From an uncultured Clostridia bacterium (GTDB lineage: Bacteria; Bacillota; Clostridia; Lachnospirales; Anaerotignaceae), in NCBI GenBank assembly GCA_944378105.1, contig CALWGC010000028.1, positions 30,650 to 94,649 of the forward strand: a stretch of 64,000 nucleotides of DNA, given 5' to 3'. A program made the position numbers and the translations under genes. Below are positions 44,504 to 53,884 of the stretch, one piece after another (position 1 is the stretch's first letter; the number at the start of each line of letters is the position of its first letter). The notes below the pieces were generated by a model. That model ran no database searches, was not told where the DNA came from, and saw only the letters and a program-made list of their open reading frames with translations.

Positions 44504-45301
44504 ATGGGAAGGAAAATGAAACACAAACACACCATTGCATTTTTTGCCGCAGCGTTGTTTTGGCTTTTGGTTTGGCAGGGGCTTTCCTGCCTGGTGCAAA
44601 GCCAACTGCTTTTGCCAAGCCCCATAGAGGTGTGCGTGGCGCTGGGCGGGTTGGTACAACAGGGCGATTTTTGGAAAAGCGCTTTGCATTCCATCCTGCG
44701 GGTGATGGGCGGTGTTGGCTGTGGAGTTGTGTGCGGCGTGGTGCTGGCGGTGATTTGCGCCAAGTGGAGCACGGCCAAAGTGCTGCTTGCGCCGCTTTTG
44801 GCGGCAGTGAAGGCGGTACCGGTGGCTTCGTTTATCATTTTGGCTATTTTATGGCTCCATACCACCTTTGTGCCGGCGCTGATTGCCTTTTTGATTGTGG
44901 CGCCTTTGGTGCTGTCCAACGTTTTAACGGGCATCCAAAACACCCCGAAAGAATTGTTGGAGATGGCAGAAGTGTATCGCTTTTCTTTTTGGAAAAAACT
45001 ACGGGCCATTTATATCCCCCACTGTATTTCTTATTTTCATGCCGCCTGCAGAACGGGCATCGGCCTGGGATGGAAATCGGCAGTGGCGGCGGAAGTAATT
45101 ACCAGACCGAAATTTGGTGTGGGCGATCGGCTGTTTGAAGCCAAGATGTACCTGGAGGTGCCGGAAATGTTTGCGTGGACGGTGGCGGTTGTGGTACTGA
45201 GTGTGGCGGTGGAATGGCTGTATCGTTTTGGGATGCAGCAAACGGTTTGGGCAAAGAGAGGACTGCTGAAGGATGTGCATTCGTTTGGAGAAGGTCGATA
45301 A
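44504..45301 (+). CDS. ABC transporter permease, SsuC/TauC family
   Basis: 265 residues with about six membrane helices. The N-terminal part includes LLLPSPIEVCVALGGLV, a pattern typical of sulfonate/taurine/nitrate permeases. The coupling loop reads EVYRFSFWKKLRAIYIP. ATG 44504 follows AAGGGG at eight bases; ATG 44516 is a weaker choice. Its 3' end overlaps the ATPase gene by 29 bases. Confidence 0.88.
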   Translation: MGRKMKHKHTIAFFAAALFWLLVWQGLSCLVQSQLLLPSPIEVCVALGGLVQQGDFWKSALHSILRVMGGVGCGVVCGVVLAVICAKWSTAKVLLAPLLAAVKAVPVASFIILAILWLHTTFVPALIAFLIVAPLVLSNVLTGIQNTPKELLEMAEVYRFSFWKKLRAIYIPHCISYFHAACRTGIGLGWKSAVAAEVITRPKFGVGDRLFEAKMYLEVPEMFAWTVAVVVLSVAVEWLYRFGMQQTVWAKRGLLKDVHSFGEGR

Positions 45302-45944
45302 GGCCTTTGGAAAAGAACAGGTGCTGCAACAATTTTCTTTGGCCCTGCAAAACAATCAAGTGACGGCGTTGCTTGGTCCAAGCGGCTGTGGAAAGACAAC
45401 CATACTGCGACTACTATGCGGTTTGGAAAAACCGGATGGGGGGAAGGTGCAGCGTGGGGAGGATGGCCAATCTGTTTTGTTTCAGGAAAACCGCTTGTTG
45501 GAGTATGACACGGTCAGAGAAAACTGGGCTTTGGTGACAAACGACAAAAAACGCATGGAAGAGACGGCAAAGCAGCTGGCCTTAACCCACTTGATGGATA
45601 CCTTAACCGGGGACCTCAGCGGCGGAGAAAAGCGGCGGGTGGCTTTGGGAAGAGCCCTTTGTGATGGGAGAGAGACGTTATTGTTGGACGAGCCGTTTAC
45701 GGGGTTAGACACCGTGCGGCGGGAGCAGCTATTGCCGCTTTTACGCAAACAGTTTGCAGGAAAGACGGTTTTGCTGATCACCCACGAAGTCTCAGAAGCC
45801 GTGGCTTTGGCAGATCAGGTGATTTTGGTGGCCAAGCGCCCCCTGGAACAAGTGGCCTCTTTTTCCTTGACACAACCTCTTTTAGCAGAAGAACAAGAAC
45901 AAATCAAACAACGGATAACAAGAAAAATGGAGTGTGATTTTTAG
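45273..45944 (+). CDS. ABC transporter ATPase, SsuB/TauB family
   Basis: 223 residues. Walker A is GPSGCGKTT, signature LSGGEKRR, Walker B LLLDEPFTGLD and switch histidine LITHEVSEA. It is compact, lacking a regulatory C-terminal domain. It ends with TAGTG overlapping the next start, although the downstream gene is unrelated in function. Confidence 0.9.
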   Translation: MCIRLEKVDKAFGKEQVLQQFSLALQNNQVTALLGPSGCGKTTILRLLCGLEKPDGGKVQRGEDGQSVLFQENRLLEYDTVRENWALVTNDKKRMEETAKQLALTHLMDTLTGDLSGGEKRRVALGRALCDGRETLLLDEPFTGLDTVRREQLLPLLRKQFAGKTVLLITHEVSEAVALADQVILVAKRPLEQVASFSLTQPLLAEEQEQIKQRITRKMECDF

Positions 45945-47203
45945 TGGAAGATGGCAGTTGGTATTTATGGTTTGTGTTGCTGTTTTTAATTGGGATGTCG
46001 GCGTTTTTTTCCTCTTCGGAAACGGCTTTGATGGCGCTAAATAAAATTCGTCTGAAAAGCTTGGTGGAAGAAGGCGTGAAAAATGCCTCGAAATTGCAAA
46101 AATTGGTGGAGCAACCGAAAAAATTGCTCAGCGCCATTTTGCTTGGCAACAACATCGTAAATATCTGTGCAACATCCATTGCCACCAGTATTGCCTTGGC
46201 CATTAGCCCGCAATACGGTGTCTCGGCGGCGACGATTATTATGACGGTGGTGGTTTTGATTTTTGGTGAAATTACGCCAAAGACCATTGCGGCCCAAAAG
46301 TCGGAACAAGTGTCGTTTCGGGTGGTAACGCCCTTGAATCTCATTGTCAAGGTGCTTTCTCCGGTGGTGAAAATTTTTGAAGTCATCACCGACGGCCTGG
46401 CTCATCTTTTGGGCATCCGGGAAGACGAAAACGCCCCGACGGTCACAGAAGCCGAGCTGAAAACGATGGTGGATGTAGGCCACGAAGAAGGCCTTTTTGA
46501 AACGGACGAAAGAGAAATGATCAACAATGTGTTTGACTTTGGCGATTCCAAGGCGAAGGATGTTATGACGCCGCGGACCGACATCATTTCTGTTTCCAAA
46601 GACGACACCTATCAGCAAGTGATGCAGGTGTTCCAAGAAGGCCAGTTCTCCAAATTACCGGTTTGCGGAGAAGATATAGATGATATCATCGGGATTTTGT
46701 ATTTGAAAGACTTGATTTTGGTGAAAGAAGAAGGGTTTGCTGTGACCGACCACATGCGGGAGCCTTATTTCACCTATGAAACAAAAGAAATTTCCAAACT
46801 CCTGAAAGAAATGCGTACCAACCGCATTACGCTGGCCATTGTATTGGACGAATATGGCGGAACGGGCGGTTTGATTACGGTGGAAGATATGGTGGAAGAA
46901 ATCGTAGGCGAAATTGCTGACGAGTTTGACGAGGAAGAAGAAAATTTCCACCAGGTCAAAGAAAACGAATATTTGGTAGACGGCATTATGCGTTTGGACG
47001 ACGTCAACGAAATGCTGGGCACTGCCTTAGAAACCGATAGTGCCGAAACCATCGGCGGCTACATCACGTGGCTATTAGGCCGCTTTGCCAAAAAAGGCGA
47101 AGTGATCCGGGATCATGGGCTGATTTTTACGGTGGAAGAAATTGAGAAAAACCGCATTGAGCAGCTGCGTATTCAAGTACAGCCACAGGAACAACAAGCA
47201 TAA
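45944..47203 (+). CDS. CNNM/CorC-HlyC family protein (DUF21, two CBS domains)
   Basis: 419 residues. DUF21 membrane domain (about 1-185) with ASSETALMALNKIR-like start (SSSETALMALNK), then two CBS domains (about 215-330: MTPRTDIISV and LKEMRTNRITLAIVLDEYGGTGGLITVEDMVEEIVGEI), and a C-terminal CorC_HlyC domain. Related proteins influence Mg2+ or other divalent cation efflux. The GTG overlaps the preceding stop by one base. Confidence 0.93.
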   Translation: MEDGSWYLWFVLLFLIGMSAFFSSSETALMALNKIRLKSLVEEGVKNASKLQKLVEQPKKLLSAILLGNNIVNICATSIATSIALAISPQYGVSAATIIMTVVVLIFGEITPKTIAAQKSEQVSFRVVTPLNLIVKVLSPVVKIFEVITDGLAHLLGIREDENAPTVTEAELKTMVDVGHEEGLFETDEREMINNVFDFGDSKAKDVMTPRTDIISVSKDDTYQQVMQVFQEGQFSKLPVCGEDIDDIIGILYLKDLILVKEEGFAVTDHMREPYFTYETKEISKLLKEMRTNRITLAIVLDEYGGTGGLITVEDMVEEIVGEIADEFDEEEENFHQVKENEYLVDGIMRLDDVNEMLGTALETDSAETIGGYITWLLGRFAKKGEVIRDHGLIFTVEEIEKNRIEQLRIQVQPQEQQA

Positions 47204-47207
47204 GAAA

Positions 47208-47257
47208 AACAGCCGGTCGGAAAAAGCCTGTGTCTTTTACCGACCGGTTCTTTTTGG
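47208..47257 (+). terminator. Intrinsic terminator after CBS-domain gene
   Basis: CCGGTCGG (47215-47222) pairs with 47242-47249, extended by AAAAG/CTTTT inside, and is followed by a T-rich run. Confidence 0.85.
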
Positions 47258-47283
47258 AATTTGAACAAAAGAGGGGACAGAAC

Positions 47284-49065
47284 ATGCTGCTATCGGCAGA
47301 ACATTTATCGAAAAATTATGGCATGAAGCAACTGCTTTGTGACGAGTCGTTTTACCTTTCGGAAGGGGAAAAAATTGGGATCATTGGCATCAATGGCACC
47401 GGCAAAAGCACGCTGCTGCGGATTTTGGCCCAGGAGGAAGAACCGGATGCCGGCTCGGTTTGGATGCAACCCCAAAGCCGCATTGGCTTTTTGCCTCAAA
47501 ACCCGCCTTATGACCCTGCCCTTTCGGTGTTGGAACAGGTGCAAAAAAGCATGGGCCTGCCGGAGGCCTTTGCGCCCTATGAAGCCAAAAGCATGCTGGG
47601 AAAGCTGGGCATCACCGACTGGGAACAGCCCATGGGCACCCTCTCCGGCGGGCAGCGCAAGCGGGTGGCTTTGGCGGCCGTATTGTTGCGCAACAATGAC
47701 ATTTTGATTTTGGACGAACCCACCAACCACCTGGATAGCTTCATGGCCGAGTGGTTGGAAGAATATTTGCGCCGGGCCAAATGCGGCGTGATTTTCATCA
47801 CCCACGACCGGTATTTTTTGGAACGGGTGTCCAACCGGATTGTGGAACTGGACCGGGGGCATTTATATGGCTATGAAGGTAATTATGAAACGTATCTGGC
47901 CCTGAAAGCCGAGCGGGAAGAAATGGCCCAGGCCACGGAGCGAAAACGGCAAGCCATTTTGAAAAAAGAACTGGCCTGGATTAGCCGGGGCGCCAGAGCC
48001 CGCACCACCAAGGCCAAAGGCCGGATCGAGCGGTACGAAACCTTAAAGGCCCAGGAAGCGCCGCCGGAAAAAGAACAGTTGGAGCTGTTTACGGCTGCGT
48101 CCAGGCTGGGCAAAAAAACGGTGGAACTGGTGGATGTGTCAAAGCAATTTGGCAGCCAAAAAGTGCTGTCCCATTTTTCTTATATCATCAAGCGCACCGA
48201 CCGCATTGGCATTGTGGGCCGAAACGGCATTGGAAAAAGCACCCTCTTAAACCTCATCAGCGGCCGGCTATCGCCGGACGAAGGGAAAGTGGTTTGCGGA
48301 AGCACCGTCAAAATTGGATACTTTTCTCAAGAATCCCAGGAACTGCCCTTGGAAGAGCGGGTCATCGACTTTATCCGAGACATCAATAACCGCATTGAAA
48401 CGAAGGAAGGCACTTTTACTGCCACCCAAATGCTGGAACGTTTTTTGTTCTATCCCGAGTTACAGTATGCCAAAATTGGGGCGCTCAGCGGCGGGGAAAA
48501 GCGACGGTTATTTTTGCTTTCCATCCTGGTTTCGGCGCCCAATATCCTGCTGTTGGACGAACCGACCAATGATTTGGACATTGAAACGTTATCCATTTTG
48601 GAGGATTATTTGGAAGGATTTTCCGGGGCCGTGCTGGCGGTCAGCCATGACCGGTACTTTTTGGACAAAATGGCCGATTTCATTTTTGAGGTGGAAGAAG
48701 AAGGCATCCTTACCACCTATGTGGGGAACTACAGCGATTACCGCCTGAAAAAACCGGCGGAACTTCCGGCAGAAAAGGAAGAAAAGGCCGAGAAGAAGCA
48801 ACCCCAAAAACGGGCCCGGGCTTTGAAGTTTTCCTATAACGAGCAGCGGGAGTATGAAACCATTGGGCAGGAAGTGGAAACGTTGGAAGCAAACATTGCA
48901 GAGGTTGAGGCCCAAATGGAGGCATCCTTTAGCGATTATGCCCATCTGGAAACCCTTTCGGCGGAGAAAGCAAAGTTGGAAGAGGCATTACAGGAAAAAA
49001 TGGAGCGTTGGCTCTATTTAGAAGAACTGGCCGAAAGAATAGCGGCAAAAAACGAAAAAGAGTGA
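47284..49065 (+). CDS. ABC-F family ATP-binding protein (Uup-like)
   Basis: About 593 residues, two ABC domains without membrane segments. First domain: Walker A GINGTGKST, signature LSGGQRKR, Walker B LILDEPTNHLD. Second domain: GRNGIGKST, LSGGEKRR, LLLDEPTNDLD. The inter-domain linker carries SRGARARTTKAKGRIERYE, typical of Uup/EttA-type factors, and a C-terminal coiled coil (about 520-590) matches Uup. These proteins act on ribosomes or DNA rather than export. Start ATG 47284 lies beyond the terminator; the in-frame start at 47230 would lie inside it. Confidence 0.92.
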   Translation: MLLSAEHLSKNYGMKQLLCDESFYLSEGEKIGIIGINGTGKSTLLRILAQEEEPDAGSVWMQPQSRIGFLPQNPPYDPALSVLEQVQKSMGLPEAFAPYEAKSMLGKLGITDWEQPMGTLSGGQRKRVALAAVLLRNNDILILDEPTNHLDSFMAEWLEEYLRRAKCGVIFITHDRYFLERVSNRIVELDRGHLYGYEGNYETYLALKAEREEMAQATERKRQAILKKELAWISRGARARTTKAKGRIERYETLKAQEAPPEKEQLELFTAASRLGKKTVELVDVSKQFGSQKVLSHFSYIIKRTDRIGIVGRNGIGKSTLLNLISGRLSPDEGKVVCGSTVKIGYFSQESQELPLEERVIDFIRDINNRIETKEGTFTATQMLERFLFYPELQYAKIGALSGGEKRRLFLLSILVSAPNILLLDEPTNDLDIETLSILEDYLEGFSGAVLAVSHDRYFLDKMADFIFEVEEEGILTTYVGNYSDYRLKKPAELPAEKEEKAEKKQPQKRARALKFSYNEQREYETIGQEVETLEANIAEVEAQMEASFSDYAHLETLSAEKAKLEEALQEKMERWLYLEELAERIAAKNEKE

Positions 49066-49084
49066 GGAGAAAGGATGGAGAAGC

Positions 49085-50023
49085 ATGAGAACGACCTTTG
49101 ATGAAGTATTGCGCCAAAGCGGCACGATGATTTTGGACGGGGCCATGGCGACGGAACTGGAGGCCATGGGATGTGACTTAAACGACAGCTTGTGGAGCGC
49201 CAAGGTATTGGCCGAAGCGCCGGAACTGATTATGCGGGTACACCGCAGCTATTTTGAAGCCGGGGCCGATTGCGGCATGACGGCCAGCTATCAGGCCACC
49301 ATCGACGGCTACTGCAAAAAAGGTTATACGGTGGAAGAAGCAGAAGGGTTTATTTGCCGCTCGGTGGAACTGTTGTTACAGGCCCGCAAAGATTGGTGGG
49401 AACAGTCGGGTCGGATGGCCGGGCGTGTGTATCCCCTCGTTGCGGCAGCCGTGGGGCCTTATGGCGCTTATTTGGCCGATGGATCGGAATACCGGGGGAA
49501 CTATGGTGTTTCGGCAGAGACGCTGGAGCAGTTCCACCGCCGCCGTATGGCCCTTTTGTGGGGTGCCGGCGCCGAAATTTTGGCCATTGAAACCATTCCT
49601 TCTTTGGAAGAGGCAGAAGTTTGTGCCCGGTTGGCAGAAGAGATGAACTTTGACTGCTGGATCAGTTTCAGCTGCAAAAGCGAAACGGAAATTTGCGATG
49701 GCACTCCCATCCGTCAGTGCGGCATGCGTCTAGAACAGTATGATGCTGTGAAAGCCATCAGCATCAACTGCACCGCGCCCCACTTGGTGGCAAACTTGGT
49801 GCAGGAACTGAAAAAAAGCACCACAAAACCCATTTTGGTTTATCCAAACAGCGGCGAAACGTATGACGCCGTGACCAAGACTTGGCATGGCAGCGCCGAT
49901 GGATGCACCTATGGAGATTTTGCAAGACAATGGAAGGCAGCCGGGGCCGTGGGCATTGGCGGCTGCTGCCGTACAACGCCTGCCGATATTCGTCAGGTGG
50001 CAGATGTGGTGCGCAGCGTATAA
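49085..50023 (+). CDS. Homocysteine S-methyltransferase family protein
   Basis: 312 residues, TIM-barrel enzyme. The start is ILDGAMATELEAMGCDLND, the mid part AVGPYGAYLADGSEYRG, and the zinc ligands SINCTAPHLV and GGCCRTTPADI. It resembles MmuM, which transfers methyl from S-methylmethionine to homocysteine. It starts 19 bases after the ABC-F gene and ends before a strong terminator. Methionine metabolism links it with metA. Confidence 0.92.
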   Translation: MRTTFDEVLRQSGTMILDGAMATELEAMGCDLNDSLWSAKVLAEAPELIMRVHRSYFEAGADCGMTASYQATIDGYCKKGYTVEEAEGFICRSVELLLQARKDWWEQSGRMAGRVYPLVAAAVGPYGAYLADGSEYRGNYGVSAETLEQFHRRRMALLWGAGAEILAIETIPSLEEAEVCARLAEEMNFDCWISFSCKSETEICDGTPIRQCGMRLEQYDAVKAISINCTAPHLVANLVQELKKSTTKPILVYPNSGETYDAVTKTWHGSADGCTYGDFARQWKAAGAVGIGGCCRTTPADIRQVADVVRSV

Positions 50024-50048
50024 GAGAGCATAAACTTTCATTGGGAAC

Positions 50049-50088
50049 AAAAACAGACCGTTTCTTTTCTGGAAAACGGTCTGTTTTT
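50049..50088 (+). terminator. Intrinsic terminator after homocysteine methyltransferase gene
   Basis: A stem of about 13 bp from AAACAGACCGTTT to its complement, followed by a T run, before the Asp23 promoter. Confidence 0.9.
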
Positions 50089-50116
50089 CTTTTTTTCTTA
50101 CGAATGTATAAAATGT

Positions 50117-50145
50117 TTGGCAATGTGTATAAAATCTGGTATAAT
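50117..50145 (+). promoter_or_regulatory. Promoter of the Asp23-nusB-xseAB block
   Basis: TTGGCA at 50117-50122, a 17-base spacer and TATAAT at 50140-50145. Confidence 0.78.
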
Positions 50146-50203
50146 AAATCGTAGTACGGGAGTCGTCCCAAACAAATCAGAGTAGATGGAGGAGGAAATG
50201 CCC

Positions 50204-50578
50204 ATGTCGGAATATACGGAAAACAAGATTGGTCAAATTCAAATTGCAGATGAAGTCATTGCCATCATTGCAGCCACGGCGGCAACAGAGGTGGACGGCG
50301 TCATCACATCCAGCAACGCGGCCGAAACTTTGGTGGGCCGTTTTGGCAAGAAAAACTTGGCCAAAGGGGTGAAAGTGACCATTGAAGAAGGGGAAGCTGC
50401 CATTGAAATGGAAATTGGGGTAAAAATGGGCGGCAATCTGTTGCAGATGGCAAAGGATGTGCAGTCCAAGGTGAAAAATGCAGTGGAAACCATGACGGGG
50501 TTAGAAGTTTCTGCCGTGCATGTCAACATTGCAGGCGTGATGATGGAAAAAGCAAAACAAAAAGAAGAAGACGAATAA
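50204..50578 (+). CDS. Asp23/Gls24 family envelope stress protein
   Basis: About 124 residues. The conserved pattern GQIQIADEVIAIIAATAATEVDGV and the alternating amphipathic C-terminal part GGNLLQMAKDVQSKVKNAVETMTGLEV are typical. The ATG 50204 is eight bases after GGAGGAGG; ATGs at 50186 and 50198 are in frame but badly placed. It commonly precedes nusB in Clostridia. Confidence 0.93.
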   Translation: MSEYTENKIGQIQIADEVIAIIAATAATEVDGVITSSNAAETLVGRFGKKNLAKGVKVTIEEGEAAIEMEIGVKMGGNLLQMAKDVQSKVKNAVETMTGLEVSAVHVNIAGVMMEKAKQKEEDE

Positions 50579-50660
50579 TTTCTTGGGGCCCTCGCTAACG
50601 GCGGGGGTTTTCGTCCATTGTGTCGGCAAACAAGAAGAGAGGTTTTGGAGGAAACAGAGT

Positions 50661-51065
50661 ATGAGCAGAAGCGATGCTAGAAAGAGCGCTTTTTATTTAT
50701 TGTATCAGTATGACTTTATTGCACCGGAAGAAAAAGAAGCAAACATGGAACTGTATTTTGCAGAGCATCCACAGCTGCAAGAAGCGGACCGGGCCTTTGT
50801 GAAAGAACGGCTGGAAGGAACGCTTTCCCATCTGGAAGAAATCGACGCAGCCTTAAGCGCCCATGCCAAAGGATGGTCCTTGGGACGGATGAACAAGGTG
50901 GATTTGGCCATTTTGCGTTTGGCCGTTTACGAAATGCAATATGCCTCCGATGTGCCGGTGGGCGTTGCCATCAACGAAGCGGTGGAATTGGCCAAGGAGT
51001 TTAGTTCCGAAAAAGCGCCATCCTTCATCAACGGTGTGTTGGGTGCCATCACCCCAAGGAGTTGA
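50661..51065 (+). CDS. nusB: Transcription antitermination factor NusB
   Basis: About 134 residues, all-helical. The start SRSDARKSAFYLLYQYDF and the block LSLGRMNKVDLAILRLAVYEMQY (WSLGRMNKVD in this sequence) are diagnostic, ending FINGVLGAI. It binds boxA RNA with NusE in rRNA antitermination. ATG 50661 follows GGAGG. A weak hairpin with GGGG/CCC lies between it and the Asp23 gene. Confidence 0.95.
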   Translation: MSRSDARKSAFYLLYQYDFIAPEEKEANMELYFAEHPQLQEADRAFVKERLEGTLSHLEEIDAALSAHAKGWSLGRMNKVDLAILRLAVYEMQYASDVPVGVAINEAVELAKEFSSEKAPSFINGVLGAITPRS

Positions 51066-51072
51066 GAAAACA

Positions 51073-52302
51073 ATGACGCCAAAGGTATACTCGGTTACCC
51101 AGGTCAATTTCTACATCCGGGGACTTTTGGAAAAGGACTTTATTTTGCAAAGCCTTTGGATGCGGGGCGAAATTTCCAACTGGAAGCGTCATTCCTCCGG
51201 CCACTGTTACTTTACCCTCAAAGACAGCGAATCGGCCATGGCCTGTGTGATGTTTCGCGGGGACGCCATGGTGTTGCCTTTTACGCCGCAAAACGGGCAG
51301 GAAGTCATTGTCTGCGGCTATGTGGGGGTATACGAAAAGACGGGGCAATATCAGTTTTATGCCCAACTGATGGAGCCGGCCGGTGTGGGGGCGTTAAGCA
51401 TTGCCTTTACCCAGTTGAAAGAAAAATTGGAGCAAGAAGGCCTGTTTGATGCCGATTTTAAGCGGGAAATCAACCCCTATCCCAAAACCGTGGCCGTCAT
51501 TACATCGCCGACGGGAGCGGCCGTACGGGACATCATACAAATTGCAAAACGCAGGGACCCATCGGTGCAGTTGGTGGTGGTGCCAGCCCTGGTGCAGGGG
51601 CAGGAGGCGGCGCCGTCTCTCGTTTCGGCCATCAAACAGGTAAATGCCTGGGGGAAAGCCGATACCATTATACTGGGCCGTGGCGGCGGCAGCATGGAAG
51701 ACTTGTGGGCCTTTAACGAAGAAGTGGTGGCGCGGGCCATCTTTGCTTCTTCTATCCCCATCATCAGTGCCGTGGGCCATGAAACCGATGTGACCATTGC
51801 CGATTTTGTGGCCGATTTGCGTGCCCCAACGCCTTCGGCGGCGGCAGAATTGGCGGTGCCAGACCGACAGGCCGAGCGGGATCGGCTCCACGCCCTGACG
51901 CTGCGCATCCAGTTTGCGGAGGATAAATTTTTGCAGCATGGGCGGCAAATGGTGCTTTCCTTTGAAAAAAGAGCCGGATTTCGCCGGCCCATGGAGCTGT
52001 TGGCCCAAGGCGCTTTGACCTTATCCCATTTGGAAGAGCGGATGGATCGCGCCTTGACGCGGCAGTTACAAGAGGAGCAAAACCGACTTTTGGGCCTTTG
52101 TGACAAACTGGAGCTGCTTTCGCCCATGAAAGTGTTAGGCAGAGGTTATGCCTTGGCGAAAAAAGAAAGCGGGCAACTGGTGCGGCAGGTGGACGATGTG
52201 GAAGAAGGAGAGAAGCTTTCTCTTTTGGTGACAGACGGCACCATTGGCGTAACGGTGACAAAAAAGGAGATAATCCATGGCAAAGAAAAAACGGACGTAT
52301 GA
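51073..52302 (+). CDS. xseA: Exodeoxyribonuclease VII large subunit
   Basis: About 409 residues. N-terminal OB fold (VTQVNFYIRGLLEKD, SGHCYFTLKDSESAMACVMF), catalytic domain with ITSPTGAAVRDI, ILGRGGGSMEDLWAFN and SAVGHETDVTIADFVADLRAPTPSAAAEL, then helical C-terminus. It degrades single-stranded DNA with XseB. Its 3' end overlaps xseB. Confidence 0.95.
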   Translation: MTPKVYSVTQVNFYIRGLLEKDFILQSLWMRGEISNWKRHSSGHCYFTLKDSESAMACVMFRGDAMVLPFTPQNGQEVIVCGYVGVYEKTGQYQFYAQLMEPAGVGALSIAFTQLKEKLEQEGLFDADFKREINPYPKTVAVITSPTGAAVRDIIQIAKRRDPSVQLVVVPALVQGQEAAPSLVSAIKQVNAWGKADTIILGRGGGSMEDLWAFNEEVVARAIFASSIPIISAVGHETDVTIADFVADLRAPTPSAAAELAVPDRQAERDRLHALTLRIQFAEDKFLQHGRQMVLSFEKRAGFRRPMELLAQGALTLSHLEERMDRALTRQLQEEQNRLLGLCDKLELLSPMKVLGRGYALAKKESGQLVRQVDDVEEGEKLSLLVTDGTIGVTVTKKEIIHGKEKTDV

Positions 52303-52507
52303 AGAAAACATGGCGCGGATGGAAGAAATTGCATCTCAGTTAGAAAGTCAGAGCGTTTCGCTGGAAGCGTCCATTCAATTATATCAAGAAGGGATGGAAC
52401 TGGCACTGGAATGCCGCAAGGCCTTAAGCGAAGCGGAAACAAAAGTGCAACAGCTGCGCCAAGACCATTTGGGCAGTTTTGAAACCGTACCTTTTACCGA
52501 AGAATAG
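52277..52507 (+). CDS. xseB: Exodeoxyribonuclease VII small subunit
   Basis: 76 residues, helical hairpin protein. Conserved features are YEENMARMEEIASQLES and LEASIQLYQEGMEL. It overlaps xseA by 26 bases. Confidence 0.95.
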   Translation: MAKKKRTYEENMARMEEIASQLESQSVSLEASIQLYQEGMELALECRKALSEAETKVQQLRQDHLGSFETVPFTEE

Positions 52508-52518
52508 GGAGAGAAACC

Positions 52519-53403
52519 ATGAATATCAAAGCAGAAATCAAAGAACGGATGGAGGAAGTCGACCGGCATTTGGACCGGCTGCTTCCAAAGGAAACGGAAT
52601 ATCCCGATATTATTTTTAAGGCCATGCGCTATTCGGTCTTTGCCGGAGGCAAGCGTTTGCGGCCCATTTTGGTACTGGAAACGTGCAAGATGTTAGGGGG
52701 AGATGTGGAAGAGGCCATGGACTATGCCTGTGCCTTGGAAATGATTCATACCTATTCCCTGATCCATGACGATTTACCGGCGCTGGACAATGACAATTTC
52801 CGCCGGGGACGGCTGACCAATCACCGTGCCTTTGGTGAAAACATTGCCATTTTGGCCGGGGATGCCTTATTAAGCCATGCCTTTGAAGTGATGGCCAATG
52901 CGGCTGTAAAGAAAAACTCCTTGCGGGGCATGAAAGCCATGCAGGCCATTGCCCATGGGGCAGGGGTGTTTGGCATGGTAGCCGGGCAGGTGGTGGATGT
53001 CATCAACGACGGCAAGAAAGTGGATGAGGCCACACTGGATTTTATCCACAAGAAAAAAACGGCGGCCATGATTGAAGGTGCCTTTTTGGCCGGGGCCCAT
53101 TTGGGCGGGGCCGACGAAGGGGCACTGGAAATTTTGCAAAGTGCAGCAGAAAAAATCGGGCTGGCCTTCCAGATTCAAGACGACATTTTGGATGTGACAG
53201 GCACCATGGAGGAACTGGGCAAACCCATCCACAGCGATGAGCGAAACGAAAAGAACACCTATGTTTCCTTGTACGGCATAGAAGCTTCCGAAGCCGCCGT
53301 ACAACGTTTGTCGGATGAAGCGGTGGCGTTATTGGAACAGTTTGGAGCGCGCAGTGCGTTTTTGGTGGCCTTGACCAATACCCTCATCAAACGGCGCAAA
53401 TAA
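52519..53403 (+). CDS. ispA: Polyprenyl synthetase, farnesyl/geranyl diphosphate synthase type
   Basis: 294 residues, all-helical isoprenoid chain-elongating enzyme. First aspartate-rich motif is SLIHDDLPALDNDNFRRG, second is QIQDDILDVTG. The N-terminal block is YSVFAGGKRLRPILV. Position between xseB and dxs is the typical one and links it with the MEP pathway. Confidence 0.95.
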   Translation: MNIKAEIKERMEEVDRHLDRLLPKETEYPDIIFKAMRYSVFAGGKRLRPILVLETCKMLGGDVEEAMDYACALEMIHTYSLIHDDLPALDNDNFRRGRLTNHRAFGENIAILAGDALLSHAFEVMANAAVKKNSLRGMKAMQAIAHGAGVFGMVAGQVVDVINDGKKVDEATLDFIHKKKTAAMIEGAFLAGAHLGGADEGALEILQSAAEKIGLAFQIQDDILDVTGTMEELGKPIHSDERNEKNTYVSLYGIEASEAAVQRLSDEAVALLEQFGARSAFLVALTNTLIKRRK

Positions 53404-53421
53404 AAAAGGTGATGAACAGGT

Positions 53422-53853
53422 ATGATGATACTCGATCAAATTCTTCACAATACCACACTGTTGGCGGCGGTACTGGCCTGGTTTGTGGCACAGGCGTTGA
53501 AAGTGATTTTAACTCTGTTGTCGGAGCGAAGGCTGGATTTGGGACGCATGTATGGCTCCGGCGGCATGCCCAGTTCCCACAGCGCGCTGGTGACGGCCAT
53601 GACCACCTGTATTGGCAAAATTTATGGGTTTGATGCACCCATTTTTGCCGTCAGCTGTGTTTTTAGCCTTGTGGTGATGTACGATGCGGCCGGTGTGCGG
53701 CGGGCCGCAGGCAAACAGGCCAAAGCCATCAAATATTTGTTTACCCATGTCAATGTACCATTGGAGGAAAACTTGAAAGAGCTGTTGGGCCATACGCCGG
53801 CGCAAGTGGTTTGCGGGGCAATTTTGGGCATTTTCATTGGCAGCTTTTTCTGA
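53422..53853 (+). CDS. Divergent PAP2 family membrane protein (YuiD-like)
   Basis: 143 residues with about three or four membrane segments. The DUF212 pattern is WFVAQALKVILTLLSERR, GSGGMPSSHSALVTAM (phosphatase-like motif) and VMYDAAGVRRAAGKQA. It may act on lipid diphosphates such as undecaprenyl diphosphate; that is inference. Starts at ATG 53422 or 53425. Confidence 0.92.
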   Translation: MMILDQILHNTTLLAAVLAWFVAQALKVILTLLSERRLDLGRMYGSGGMPSSHSALVTAMTTCIGKIYGFDAPIFAVSCVFSLVVMYDAAGVRRAAGKQAKAIKYLFTHVNVPLEENLKELLGHTPAQVVCGAILGIFIGSFF

Positions 53854-53884
53854 TGGCAAAGTAAAAAGAGAGGACGCATGCAGT